Assembly: GCA_025526935.1 (NCBI GenBank)
Contig: JAHLKD010000131.1
Location: forward strand, 1 to 20,000
Direction: 5' to 3'
Source of the DNA: Cladochytrium replicatum
Lineage: Eukaryota; Chytridiomycota; Chytridiomycetes; Cladochytriales; Cladochytriaceae
DNA: 20,000 bases
Translations under genes and position numbers: made by a program
Notes under the pieces: generated by a model
Told to the model about the DNA's origin: nothing
The model's input: the letters and a program-made list of their open reading frames with translations, nothing else
The model's database searches: none
Shown here: positions 1 through 8,837 of the stretch, one piece after another
Position numbering within the stretch: position 1 is the first letter of the stretch
Layout of the letters: every line of letters starts with the position of its first letter

Positions 1-1
1 C

Positions 2-112
2 AGAATGACCTTCTCGATTCTCTTGCTCGTCTTGTATGTCGGGATCTTTACCGGGGTTGCGGGCTTCGCTTGTTTCCAACTATACTGGTTCGTTGCTTCC
101 CCACCTTTGTAG
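2..112 (+). CDS. C-terminal end of a possible membrane protein (partial)
   Basis: The frame starting at base 2 is open from the window edge to a TAG at 110-112. It encodes about 36 residues, mostly hydrophobic (a run of Leu, Val, Ile, Phe and Gly), compatible with a final transmembrane helix and a short tail ending in ASPPL. No start is visible, so this would be the 3' end of a gene lying to the left. I do not recognise a family. The stretch is short and could equally be intronic or non-coding, so the call is weak. Confidence 0.25.
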   Translation, partial: RMTFSILLLVLYVGIFTGVAGFACFQLYWFVASPPL

Positions 113-449
113 GAAAAGGAAATGTACGATTACTGCACAGATTCCCGTACTTCAGACTTTTGGTGGAGGTTTTTGATATCTTCAGTTTTAATATCCCCGT
201 TTATTACTCAGGTAGTTTTAGTTTTCTGTAGTTTCGCTGGCTCTGCTCTTCAACTTGTCATATATTTATTGTTGCATCCAACCCACCTAATATCTAGTAG
301 TATAGCAGCATTATCATAGAACTTGGATCTGCTCTCTCTCTAGCTGTAGCGCTCTCAGATAGATTGAGGAGAAGAAAAGAAAGTGTAATATCATATTAGA
401 AAACCCACATTTATCACTGCTGATCCCAGTCCATTACGCAACGTATCCA

Positions 450-1131
450 TCAGAACAAAAACGATCCCCTCCCAAGCACCAATCGGACAGCGAAGTACAT
501 GAGCAAGCCGACGGGGCCAAACATGAGCGTGAAGCCGAGGATGGGCCAGGTAAGGATCCTGGGCACACCGGACCTCGCCGCGTCCGTCGCGATGATTGCG
601 CCGGCAAGCAGATCAAAGCACAGGTAGTGGTGCCACATGAGCAGAGCGCCGGGCGCCTGTACTTTGGAGTAGAGCCGTATGACTCCATCAAAGGACATGA
701 AATCCGCCGGGTCGACTTTGGCTAGAGAATGAGGGTCATCTTTTGTTATGGACATCCACCGGCGGTGTGCATACATTTGGGATCGAGGAAGGAACCGACC
801 ATGAGGAGGAGGTAGATTGCTGCGTTGGTGAACAGGCTGGCTTTCACGGTCAGCTTTGTGAGCCAGTGGGTTGGGAGGATGGCGAGGAGGATCCAGACTT
901 TTCGAGATTATGAATAGAGTGAGCTAAGGTTCACAAAGATCTGCTATTTCATGATGATGATCACGTTTTGTTACCGGCAAGAAGAGGTTTAGCGCCGACG
1001 TTGTAGACAAGCTCGAGGTTTTTCTTGTCTCTTATAAAGTCGACGAGGAGCGGGCCGTAGAGGTTGAGGTACTTGTGAAAGATCGGGCCGTAGGATTCCA
1101 TGATGGGAGTCAGAGCGTCCTGAAGGTTCAT
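450..1131 (-). CDS. ABA4-like (DUF4281) four-TM membrane protein, 3 exons
   Basis: Exons on the minus strand are 1131-975, 897-775 and 721-450, with introns of 77 nt (898-974) and 53 nt (722-774), both GT-AG and phase 1. The product is 183 aa. An in-frame TGA lies directly upstream of the chosen ATG. After a soluble N-terminus of about 45 residues come four hydrophobic segments. Exon 2 carries LLAILPTHW and a second helix. Exon 3 carries the family-like core MWHHYLCFDLLAG, then a TD pair and FTLMFGPVGLLMYF, matching the W-x-H...DL...D...FGPxG pattern of the ABA4/DUF4281 family. In plants ABA4 acts in neoxanthin formation in plastids. In a fungus that substrate is not expected, so the function is unknown. 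It is divergently arranged with the DUF4286 gene (210 bp apart). The splice joins restore homology across three frames, so I am fairly sure of the structure. Confidence 0.8.
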
Positions 1132-1341
1132 TCAGAGGAGATGGAAAGTAACGCGCGTGTTCGACGTGGCAGGCAGGGACGGAGGGAGGGAGGGTGACGC
1201 AGCACGATAGCACCATTAGGAGTTCTCTACAGCTCACCCAACCGACGTGCTATACTACCAGTCTTGATTATATTTCTAGTTCCAGTTCTGTATTTTTTTT
1301 CATGTTTTCGGTATTCGTGGCGGGGTGAACATCGGGTTGAA
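1132..1341. promoter_or_regulatory. Shared divergent promoter region
   Basis: These 210 bases separate the start codons of the ABA4-like gene (-) and the DUF4286 gene (+), so both promoters must lie here or overlap their 5' ends. A purine run with repeated GGGA units lies at about 1178-1195, and a T-run at about 1293-1301 precedes the right-hand start. No clear TATA box or known operator is seen. Confidence 0.4.
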
Positions 1342-1852
1342 ATGTCGGCCATCATCTACGAGGTGAATCTGTCGGTTGCGAAGGAAAAGAGCGAGGAGTA
1401 CACGGAATGGCTGCGTACCTTCACGAAATCAGTAGTAGACGATGTCGACGGGTTCACTGCATGCGATCTGTTCAGCCAGCCGAAACCACCAGGTTGCCAG
1501 ACCTATATACACACTTACCCATTCACCACCAACTCACATTTTGTTTTAGGGTTGCATTGGCTCAGTGAAGAAGGCGTAGAGAAGGTGCTGTGGAAGAGCA
1601 TTCGTGGAATGATTCGCCAGATTTGTTGATTCTCGGTGTTGTTTTCTGTCAGGCATACTTTACAGTGCACTATCATGTACAGTCGCCGGAACATCTTGAG
1701 GCGTATCTCAAGAATCATCAGCCAAGGTAGAAAGATGATGTGCCGTCTTGCGACAACGTTCGTTGATTATCATGGATTGCAGAGTCGCACATGCCCAAGA
1801 GGAGAGGTTTGGGTTTCTTGTAACATCTCGCCGTATTTTGCGAGCACTATGA
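1342..1852 (+). CDS. DUF4286 family small protein, 4 exons
   Basis: Exons are 1342-1492, 1550-1584, 1653-1726 and 1783-1852, with introns of 57, 68 and 56 nt. The spliced product is 109 aa, the usual size of DUF4286 proteins. It starts MSAIIYEVNLSV, followed by the short helix and GFTACDLFSQPKPPG segment. Exon 2 is only 35 nt (LHWLSEEGVEK). Exon 3 gives YFTVHYHVQSPEHLEAYL, and exon 4 supplies the conserved end RFGFLVTSRRILRAL. A TAG at 1728-1730 looks like a premature stop but falls inside intron 3; splicing at 1727-1782 restores the C-terminus. The biochemical role of the family is unknown; it resembles small ferredoxin-like, dimeric alpha-beta proteins. The second intron could alternatively start at GTAGAG, three codons earlier. 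Confidence 0.8.
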
Positions 1853-2151
1853 GTGAATCCATGCAAACCAATACAACAATAATCGACATTGCTGCTGTGA
1901 TAATATGTGCAATAGTCAATAGTGTCCTTATTTTTCAAACTCTGCCATTTCTGAGTCTCTGAGTCTCCAAATCTCTGAATCTCACCACAACAAGACTCGC
2001 CTGTCAGGACCGACGGCCTGCTGCTCGTTTAGAGGTGCGTTGCTCGCCTGTTCTTACAGTCTCTCCCTGGCTAACCCTTCGTTTCAAAAGTCTCCAACTC
2101 ATCCACCCACCAGCAACCTCGGCGCTCTAACACGGCGTTCAGGTCGAAGCA
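1853..2151 (+). other. Intergenic region with short CTGAGTCT tandem repeat
   Basis: This 299-base stretch lies between the DUF4286 stop and the coiled-coil gene start, so it holds the 3' end of one transcript and the promoter and 5' UTR of the next. CTGAGTCT occurs twice in perfect tandem at 1951-1966, followed by a degenerate CTCTGAATCTC. The last 200 bases are pyrimidine-rich, as often seen before fungal start codons. No RNA gene was recognised. Confidence 0.4.
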
Positions 2152-4215
2152 ATGGCCGAGGCTGCCATCGTGCGCCAGCCCTTCTCGACTCTAGTAGTCC
2201 CAAGACCAGACTACGGCGACGACGGGGACTCTGTCCTCTCGTCGCCAGTCTCAACCTACGAACCTTTACCCTTCGAAGCCGATGCACTCCAAACACACTA
2301 CAGCCCGGAAGACGACGAGCGCTCCCTCCGCACCAACGGCGCTGTCGACGGCGGAAGCATCTTCCGAGCCCCGGGTGCACTAAACCCACACCACCAGGTG
2401 CAATTTCGACACATGCAACGAACCTCCACTCTCCTCTCCCCCTATTCCACACCTACACACCACTATGTGCCAGTGATACCCAAAGTCCACGTCAAGGACA
2501 CGCACCCTGCAGATGCGGGCACACCGGACTTGTACGACGTGCGGTACAGGTTCTCGGTGCTCTGCAGAGATCTCACCTCGGCGGGATTCAAGGAGCTCCC
2601 CCAGAGCCTCGGCAGCGGTCTTCCCATGTCGCTCAATGAACTGGAATTGTTTTTGAGCACTATCACGTCCCTCTTGCAGTTCGCTAGGGGTGCGCAGGAG
2701 GCCGCTGAGGAAGCAGTGGACAGGTCGGCACGGGTCGCAAACGACAACCGTGTCATCAACACAAGAGCTGAGCGACTGCAGAAAGAGATCTTGGCAAAGA
2801 ACAGGATCATCGAGGATTTGCGCTTCAAGCTCGAGAACGCGGACAGGAAATCGCGGGAGGAGATGGAGACTAAGAAGCGGCTTGAGAACGAACTGAAGAA
2901 GGCGACAAGAAACGGCGGGGTCTCTGCAAGCGGGTCTCCTATGCAGCCCGACCGAGAACGAGACGGTGAAGTCAGAATTCGGGACTGTTGCCGGTTGCAC
3001 GCTGCTTTGCAGAGTGCTACGCCGGTCAGCTCACCTCCCCCAGTACAGGCCTTCAGCGCACCCAAGAAACGGAAGACCGCATCCAAGGGGATCCAGACGG
3101 AACCGGAGGTCCCCGAGAAACCAACGGTGAACGTATCTTTCCGCCGTGCTCGTGGATCCGAGTCCGCGGAGTCGGCGAGGACCACCGAATCCGGCGCATT
3201 CACGAGCGCATCGACCGTCGTGGACGAGAAGTCGCCCGTTAAGGGAGACTCCCCTGCTTCCAAACGCCCACTCACGGTCGACAGCGCGTCAGGGGGCTCT
3301 TCGTCGTGGAGCAGCTCGACCAACGGCGCACTAACCGGCCTGCTCGGCAAGATCAACGCCCTCGAGTCCAAGTACCAGCAGTTCGCCGAGGACGGTTCCA
3401 AACCCGTCGACAGTCCCAACCCTGTTCGTCTCCAAACACCACCCCCTCGAGTCGGTACACCCACCTCCACCCGAGGCCCTCGCACCGGCACCCCCGTTGC
3501 CGGCTCACCCACACCCTCCCGCCTCACCAGCCCCGCACGAACAGCCTCCGTCGACTCCCTCGCCCGCTCCTCCACCCCCGTTGCAACGCGCACCTTCAAC
3601 TCCAGCAAACCCTCCACGCCGCAACCCGGCACCCCGCGCTCCATGACCCCATCACGGCACCACTCCCCCATAACCCCCGCGTCCGCCGCCCTCCGAACCC
3701 AGCATTTCGACGAGGACTCCCTCATGCAGATCCTCGAGGAACAGTCCCGCATGCTCGACCTCCTCACTCACTCCGACGGCCTCATCCCCCTCCCCACAGC
3801 CGCAACGACCTCGCCCCTAACTTCCCCTCACCACTTCCTCCTATCCAACCCTGCCTCCCCAACCTCCTCAATCGCAACCGACCTGCTCTTCCCTCCGAAC
3901 GCCCCCATCCCCTCCTCGCCCTTCGACCCCCTCCGGGAATCTAACGCGATCCAGAGCTCGGTGTTCCTCTCCCCGGCGATGAAGAGGAAGCTGCGGGACC
4001 AGATTGAGACCATTGCGGGACGGTGGAGGGAGGTCGAGAGGGAGAAGGAGGCGATGGTGAGGGAGAAGGTCGAGTTTGCGGGAGAAAGGGAGGCGTTTGA
4101 GAGGGAGCGGGAGCAGTTTCGGGGTCTTGTGAGGAGGTGGAAGACGGATCGGATGGTGAATTACCTGGATTCGTTTTTGGCGACGGAGGATGAGAACAGC
4201 TTGTTTTGCGATTGA
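2152..4215 (+). CDS. 687-aa coiled-coil protein with Ser/Thr-Pro-rich centre (possibly ADIP-like)
   Basis: A single open frame from ATG to TGA with no intron needed, strongly C-biased at third positions. The layout is a disordered N-terminus (1-125), a globular helical part starting LYDVRYRFSVLCRDL (about 127-180), a long coiled coil (about 180-255, ending in alternating Lys/Glu heptads), a low-complexity region (about 320-535) with many SP and TP dipeptides, and a second highly charged coiled coil near the C-terminus (about 610-663) before a short tail ending FLATEDENSLFCD. A helical segment, early coiled coil and late Glu/Arg coil recall afadin/alpha-actinin-binding (ADIP/SSX2IP-type) proteins of the microtubule-organising centre, but no signature motif proves this. 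The SP/TP density suggests regulation by proline-directed kinases such as CDKs (inference). The reality of the gene is well supported; the family is a suggestion. Confidence 0.8.
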   Translation: MAEAAIVRQPFSTLVVPRPDYGDDGDSVLSSPVSTYEPLPFEADALQTHYSPEDDERSLRTNGAVDGGSIFRAPGALNPHHQVQFRHMQRTSTLLSPYSTPTHHYVPVIPKVHVKDTHPADAGTPDLYDVRYRFSVLCRDLTSAGFKELPQSLGSGLPMSLNELELFLSTITSLLQFARGAQEAAEEAVDRSARVANDNRVINTRAERLQKEILAKNRIIEDLRFKLENADRKSREEMETKKRLENELKKATRNGGVSASGSPMQPDRERDGEVRIRDCCRLHAALQSATPVSSPPPVQAFSAPKKRKTASKGIQTEPEVPEKPTVNVSFRRARGSESAESARTTESGAFTSASTVVDEKSPVKGDSPASKRPLTVDSASGGSSSWSSSTNGALTGLLGKINALESKYQQFAEDGSKPVDSPNPVRLQTPPPRVGTPTSTRGPRTGTPVAGSPTPSRLTSPARTASVDSLARSSTPVATRTFNSSKPSTPQPGTPRSMTPSRHHSPITPASAALRTQHFDEDSLMQILEEQSRMLDLLTHSDGLIPLPTAATTSPLTSPHHFLLSNPASPTSSIATDLLFPPNAPIPSSPFDPLRESNAIQSSVFLSPAMKRKLRDQIETIAGRWREVEREKEAMVREKVEFAGEREAFEREREQFRGLVRRWKTDRMVNYLDSFLATEDENSLFCD

Positions 4216-5266
4216 CGGTTTGTTTAGAGAGTTTTTTGGAAGTGTGGTACGGAATGAGGCCCTTTGATTTTGCTTGCTTTTTTTTCCCACGATTTCTCCT
4301 CCCCCCTTAGTTATTGTTTTCCCTTATTGCTTTTCTTTGCTCGTAGTCGGTTAGCAATCCCCTTCCTCGATACCATCTCCCTCTTTCATTCATGTATATT
4401 ATGGATCGTTTTTGCTAGCCTTATCTCTTCGCATTGATTTCTTTCCCGGGCACTTTTATCAGTTTCTCAACTCAGTGCTGTGATTTTTCGTTCCCAGTTA
4501 CAGTTTCTTTTGTTTCTGACCCCTTTACACTCTCCGTAGCAAGCTACGAACGATTCGATCTGCCCTGGACGTCCGGCATTCTTTGCCGTCCAATCCTCTG
4601 CTTTTGCTGTTTGTTTTTCTTCATCTAACACACAGGGTTTATTGTTTTATGTCTCGCAACCCTTTTTTTTGTTTCTCACTGCGGCCAAACCTTTACGAAC
4701 GCAAAAACCATCAACACGGACACACTCTCAACTCTCACACGGGTACACAGACAAAAAAAAGCCAAAATACGACAAAGTCTTTTCTTCCAGAAACCAACTG
4801 TTCCCCCGCTTTACGACATGCAGCGAAAGAGGTGCTCTTTCTGCTGCGTTCGGTATTTGGATTCGGACTTATCTGTCTTGGACCAGTTATAGATACCTCT
4901 TCGATTGTTTCTTCATGTGATGAGTTGAGGGATCCCGATGAGAGAATTCCTTTCAAATCTTTCTTTTATTCTCTTTTTCTCACTTTGCTTTGCTTTTTCT
5001 ATACACTCTCAGCAGCTAATTCTTGCATTTTTATTAGCTTTCATCCTTTGCTTGGAGACCTCAATCACAAAATATGTTGCTTTTTCACTTACGCTTTCAC
5101 TGCTCTGCTCTTGCGTTCTGTAATTTTTTGGCTGGTTCTCTCCCTTTTTTTAGACTTTTATATTCTAGTGTGAGATAAATAAATAAAATCAAACTCTGTT
5201 TGTCACGTGGCTCGACGCGTGTTCGCGTCTCTTCACCTCAACGAGACTTTTGCTAGCAAGAACGCC
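4216..5266. other. About 1 kb T/pyrimidine-rich intergenic region
   Basis: This region lies between the coiled-coil gene and the RING gene, both on the plus strand. It is strikingly rich in T and CT tracts (for example around 4270-4340, 4590-4680 and 4960-5170), which keeps several frames open by chance and makes hydrophobic pseudo-ORFs. An A-rich AAATAAATAAAAT stretch lies at 5176-5188, about 80 bases before the RING gene start. It probably holds the 3' UTR of the left gene and the promoter of the right one. I saw no tRNA, repeat array or conserved protein fragment. Confidence 0.4.
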
Positions 5267-7052
5267 ATGAGCGACGGTTCTCTCCCTCAGATTTCCGCTT
5301 CGGGAAGCGCAACTACCGTCGTAGCGCTAACAGAACCACCCGCGGACCCCGGGCCCGCCGACGCTTCTGCCCCAGCTGCAGAGCCGTCCTCCGCTCCTCC
5401 GCGCACCGCCGAAGACATCAACCCCGACAACCAGGAGCAGCAGCAGCAAAGAGCGCTCCTAAGTCGCCGTAGACGGTTGCTGAGGCTCCGACGGCGCAGG
5501 AGGAGGATGATGATGGAGGGTGGAGGCGGAGAGTTCCATTCTCACCATCCTGCGACCCAAGAGCTTCTTGCGAGGGAAATGCAGGGCGCGAGAGTCGCGG
5601 CGGCGTATATTGCGATCGGGTACTCTGTTGCGCATTTCGTGGCTGTGATGTCGTCCATGTCGGTCTTTGGTACCGTGAGGTTGAACCAAAAAATACAGAG
5701 TCTTGCGAATTCCATATCGTGCTGAAAATTCAATTTTCGCTCCCTTTTTTTGTAGCTGCGATAACTTGCTGGAATGGTACCTTGTGATTTCGACGGCGTT
5801 GGTTGCGCTGACGGCTCCGAAACGATCGATTTTGATGTACGTGGATGGGTTGAGGGGGCAGTATCCGATTCTGAAGGTCATGGAGGTTTTGTGGCTGCTC
5901 GGGGGCACAGCTTCGTTCTGCTGGTCTATTGTTGGCGCATCCTTTCTCGCAAGGACAGAGTAAGCTTGCAAAGAAATGTACACAAAATGTATTGAGCTCG
6001 TGTTGCGGTTTTGCAGGACATATTGTAGAATGGAGAGCCCGACGCTGTATTTTCTGACGATGGGCGAGCTATTCAGTCGAGCCGTGATGTTCATCGTGAA
6101 CGCGTTGTACCTGGACCACTATCATTTCTGGCGGACGACGTTTTGTTTCCCGTCGCCCGCGTACGTGGAAGCGTTTGTGGAGGATCAGATTCAAGCAGGA
6201 TTGGCTCTGGGACTCACCACACCGATGTTTGCACCGATCAACGAAGATCAAGGCGGGCTTTCGAAGAGCGAGCTGGACAACTTGAAACTTTTCCAATTCG
6301 AGAAGCCGTCGTCCAAGTCCACCGCGACAATTGGGCCAATAGTGACGATCGTGATGACTGCAGCCAACGACGCTGTGATTCCAGCTCAGGTCCCGAAAAC
6401 TCCTCTTCCTGTGCTATTGAACCCACGTCAGCTTTCCTTTGAGGAATACACTGTTCAGGCATCACGTCGTCTCAACGCATTGACCTGGTCGCCGGTCGCG
6501 TCCTTGCGACAACTATACACAGTGGAGCCCACCGAAAAAGTCCGTGCGAGCGAAGAGTCCTGCGCTGTCGACCTTTCTCCCGCAGACCCAGCCTCCGAGA
6601 GTTTAGTACCCGTCGACCGCCTCCCGATCACAACCTCCGCGTATGCCCGATCGCAGTCGATGTGCCACCTCCCCGCCCCGCGCGCATCTTTCTCCGCCCG
6701 CTCTGCAACCTCGGTCCCCATCTTCCGGAGCTCAATCGAGCGTACCCGACCCTCGATCTTGGACCACAACACTGCTCGGCACCGACCTCTTGTCGCGATC
6801 CCGTCTCCCGGGGAAGATGAGGAAGAAGAAGAGGAGGAGGACGTGTGTGCGATCTGCGTGTGCGAGTTTGAGGAGGGGGAGTGGTGCCGCGAGCTTGGAT
6901 GTGGGCATGTTTTTCACTCCGAGTGCGTTGATGGGTGGCTGCTTGGGGAGGATGGTGGAAGGAGGGGACACAGAAGGTGTCCTTTGTGCGGGAGGGATGC
7001 GACGGTGCGATGGGAGCGACCAAATGCAGGGGACAGGGTGGAAGGTGCGTGA
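5267..7052 (+). CDS. RING-H2 finger membrane protein (putative E3 ubiquitin ligase), 3 exons
   Basis: Proposed exons are 5267-5679, 5756-5959 and 6017-7052 (550 aa), with introns of 76 and 57 nt. Residues 1-80 are disordered and rich in Ala/Pro. An EQQQQR stretch and a run of about 14 mostly arginine residues precede four hydrophobic segments (starting ARVAAAYIAIGYSVAHF, LLEWYLVISTALVAL, MEVLWLLGGTASF and LYFLTMGELFSRAVMF). A long cytosolic linker ends in an acidic run, then a C-terminal RING-H2 (about 482-530): CAIC, C-x-H-x2-H-x2-C (CGHVFHSEC) and CPLC, a complete C3H2C3 zinc ligand set. Such proteins recruit E2 enzymes to ubiquitinate targets at membranes. Intron 2 is clear (GTAAGC...TTGCAG). 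The intron 1 donor (GTTGAA) was chosen because the stronger GTGAGG seven bases upstream gives a stop. The start ATG is the first in frame. Confidence 0.8.
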
Positions 7053-7298
7053 TCCCGGATGCTTGAACAAAGGAGAGCCTTGGTGAAATTTGGCTTGCAG
7101 CTTGATTTGTTCTTTCACCTGGTGCAGAGAATTGTGTTTATGATCCCAAACTGGAGTCTATATTTATGGTTAAATATTTTGCATAGGTTAACTTGCTGAT
7201 ACTAATGAAAATATAGTATGTGTAGTGACAGAAACGCATAAGATACATAAGAGAATAGCAGAACAATGCTCAACGAGCCATAGAAAACAAATATTTGT
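7053..7298. other. Convergent 3' intergenic region
   Basis: This 246-base, A/T-rich stretch lies between the stop codons of the RING gene (+) and the SDR gene (-), so both 3' UTRs and poly(A) sites should be here. No canonical AATAAA was found on either strand, which is common in fungi. No other feature was seen. Confidence 0.4.
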
Positions 7299-8411
7299 CT
7301 ACCAGAACCACCACCAAGAAGACTTTTTGGGTTTAGAAACGTATCCGCATTGAATGAGGTCAGCGATTGAATCTTTCATGGTCTCTTCCACAGGCCGGAA
7401 CTTCACACCGAGCTCGCGCTCCGCTTTCGAGCAGTCAAACTTGTAGTCACTCACAGAGTAGTGCATGAAGTGCGACTTTACATCCAGCTGCTTCACGAAC
7501 GGCAGGATCCAGCTCACAAGCCAGCGCGGGAGTACGAACGAACCCAGATGGGCAAAGTACTCCGGGAACTCCTTCTTCGCCAGTGCCCTGATGAAGAGGG
7601 GCCGTCGCACGCTTCCGACGCAGAGGTACCTCCCCTTTGCGGATTCGACTTTCCACGCCTGGATGTGCGCGTCAACCAGGTCGCGGATATCCGTGAACCC
7701 GTAGCTGACGTCAAACATGAACGACGATGTCACGTTGAACTGCACCATGAAAGCGTTGTTATTTGACGGCAACAGGCTGCCCTTATACAGCGGCCCGATG
7801 ACCGCGAAAGGGTTGATCGTGACCAGACGGAACTTATCGTATTCCGGAAGCGAATCGATGTACCTGATCGCTTCCGTTTCCGCCAACGCTTTCCCGTAAA
7901 AGTACGGGAAGTATATCTCGGTGCTCTCTTTGTTCTCGTCTTCTTCCGTCGCCGCTCTCCCGTCCTCGCGCGGCGCAGGTCCTGTGACCGAGAACGAGAG
8001 CGTCCAGACAACAGTCTTGACCTTCGCGGCCGCGCACGAGCGCATGAAATCCATCGTGGAATCGATATGCGTCTTGATCGACTCTTTGGATTTCTCGGGC
8101 CCGTCGAAATCGTTCAGGGGCGACATGGAGCACAAGGTGTAGAACACCGACGTGCATCCCTCGAGGGCTTCTTTGAAGCTGCCGGGTTTGTGCAGGTCGG
8201 GTCCCTCGAAAATTTTGAGGCGGCCGGAGGAGAGCGCTTCGGCGAAGTATTTGCGGATGTTTTCTGTTGCCGCGCCGTTGCGTGCGGTTGTGTGGATCGT
8301 GGGGTTCGATGGGTCCGTGAGAAGTCGGTCGATCAGGAACTGGGCGATGTAGGCGTTGCCACCAGTAACTAGGACAGTCGGCGATGGGATCCTGTAGTTG
8401 GCGGAAGACAT
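7299..8411 (-). CDS. Extended short-chain dehydrogenase (dihydroflavonol-reductase-like NAD(P) oxidoreductase)
   Basis: A single exon on the minus strand encodes 370 aa from the only ATG (MSSANYRIPSPTV). The N-terminal Rossmann motif VLVTGGNAYIAQ (residues 13-24) corresponds to TGxxGxxA, but the middle glycine is alanine. Downstream come the SDR serine region (TLSFSVTG), the YxxxK catalytic pair in YFYGK (Tyr170, Lys174), NPFAVIGPLYKG, and DIRDLVDAHIQAW, typical of the DFR/cinnamoyl-CoA-reductase/3-beta-HSD-like branch that reduces ketones or aldehydes with NADPH. The length is usual for this branch. The protein ends in an odd basic-aromatic tail, KPKKSSWWWFW. The substrate cannot be predicted, and no biosynthetic partners are adjacent. 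It converges on the RING gene. The large ORFs on the opposite strand and in shifted frames are shadows. Confidence 0.88.
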   Translation of the reverse strand: MSSANYRIPSPTVLVTGGNAYIAQFLIDRLLTDPSNPTIHTTARNGAATENIRKYFAEALSSGRLKIFEGPDLHKPGSFKEALEGCTSVFYTLCSMSPLNDFDGPEKSKESIKTHIDSTMDFMRSCAAAKVKTVVWTLSFSVTGPAPREDGRAATEEDENKESTEIYFPYFYGKALAETEAIRYIDSLPEYDKFRLVTINPFAVIGPLYKGSLLPSNNNAFMVQFNVTSSFMFDVSYGFTDIRDLVDAHIQAWKVESAKGRYLCVGSVRRPLFIRALAKKEFPEYFAHLGSFVLPRWLVSWILPFVKQLDVKSHFMHYSVSDYKFDCSKAERELGVKFRPVEETMKDSIADLIQCGYVSKPKKSSWWWFW

Positions 8412-8837
8412 AATGTGAAAGATGGTGTGCAAACACAGGAAAGGAAGGGACGAAGATGTGGGTGCAAGTGGAGAAATTTATCTCCGTGTGTGGATGAAAA
8501 TTTTGTATTTTGACTTTTTAGGCAAGAAACGAGAAACTTGAAAGAACGTCAATGAAAATCCCCGGCAGGTTGGTTTTTAAAGATCAATGTACACGTAACA
8601 GGCTTCCGGGGCTTTTCCACGGTTTCCTCTCAGGTCGCGCAGGGCTGCAAACACTTCCATCAAAACGTCCATGCAGCAAAGGTTGTTGGACAAATGCAAG
8701 AATACATCAGTCTAATATGTTGAATACGTTCTACAATCACCGGATATCGTTTAAGATTTGGTCAAAAAAAAAGCTACACTGGTCACCCAGACCGCTTTCA
8801 ACTGCCTCATCGTCCAGGACGTTAGCAAGGACCTTTT
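8412..8837. other. Intergenic region upstream of the SDR gene
   Basis: Only the first part (about 8412-8530) is a plausible promoter for the minus-strand SDR gene. On its strand it is pyrimidine-rich just before the ATG. The rest contains no fragment I recognise. The long plus-strand open frame that begins at 8552 shows no family resemblance. Confidence 0.35.

Noticed and set aside
122-319. 65-aa plus-strand hydrophobic frame near the left edge
   Set aside because: Lies in probable 3' UTR DNA; no start context or family resemblance.
434-691. 85-aa minus-strand frame overlapping the ABA4-like gene
   Set aside because: Shifted frame of exon 3; the ABA4-like frame has the conserved membrane motif.
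1342-1852. DUF4286 gene as a pseudogene with an in-frame TAG and frameshift
   Set aside because: A 56-nt GT-AG intron removes the TAG and joins the conserved C-terminus in frame.
2040-2639. 199-aa plus-strand frame overlapping the start of the coiled-coil gene
   Set aside because: Pro/Arg/Leu-rich composition typical of a shifted frame; it ends inside the real gene.
2463-3767. 434-aa open frame antisense to the coiled-coil gene
   Set aside because: It is a shadow created by the strong C bias at third positions of the plus-strand gene; it has no domain and the plus-strand product has clear coiled coils.
4583-5173. 196-aa hydrophobic frame between two genes
   Set aside because: It arises from T-rich DNA giving Phe, Leu and Ser runs; no membrane-protein pattern, no splice context, and overlapping frames look equally open.
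7834-8436. 200-aa minus-strand frame overlapping the SDR gene
   Set aside because: Same strand, shifted frame of the SDR gene, His/Arg/Pro-rich; the SDR frame carries the real motifs.
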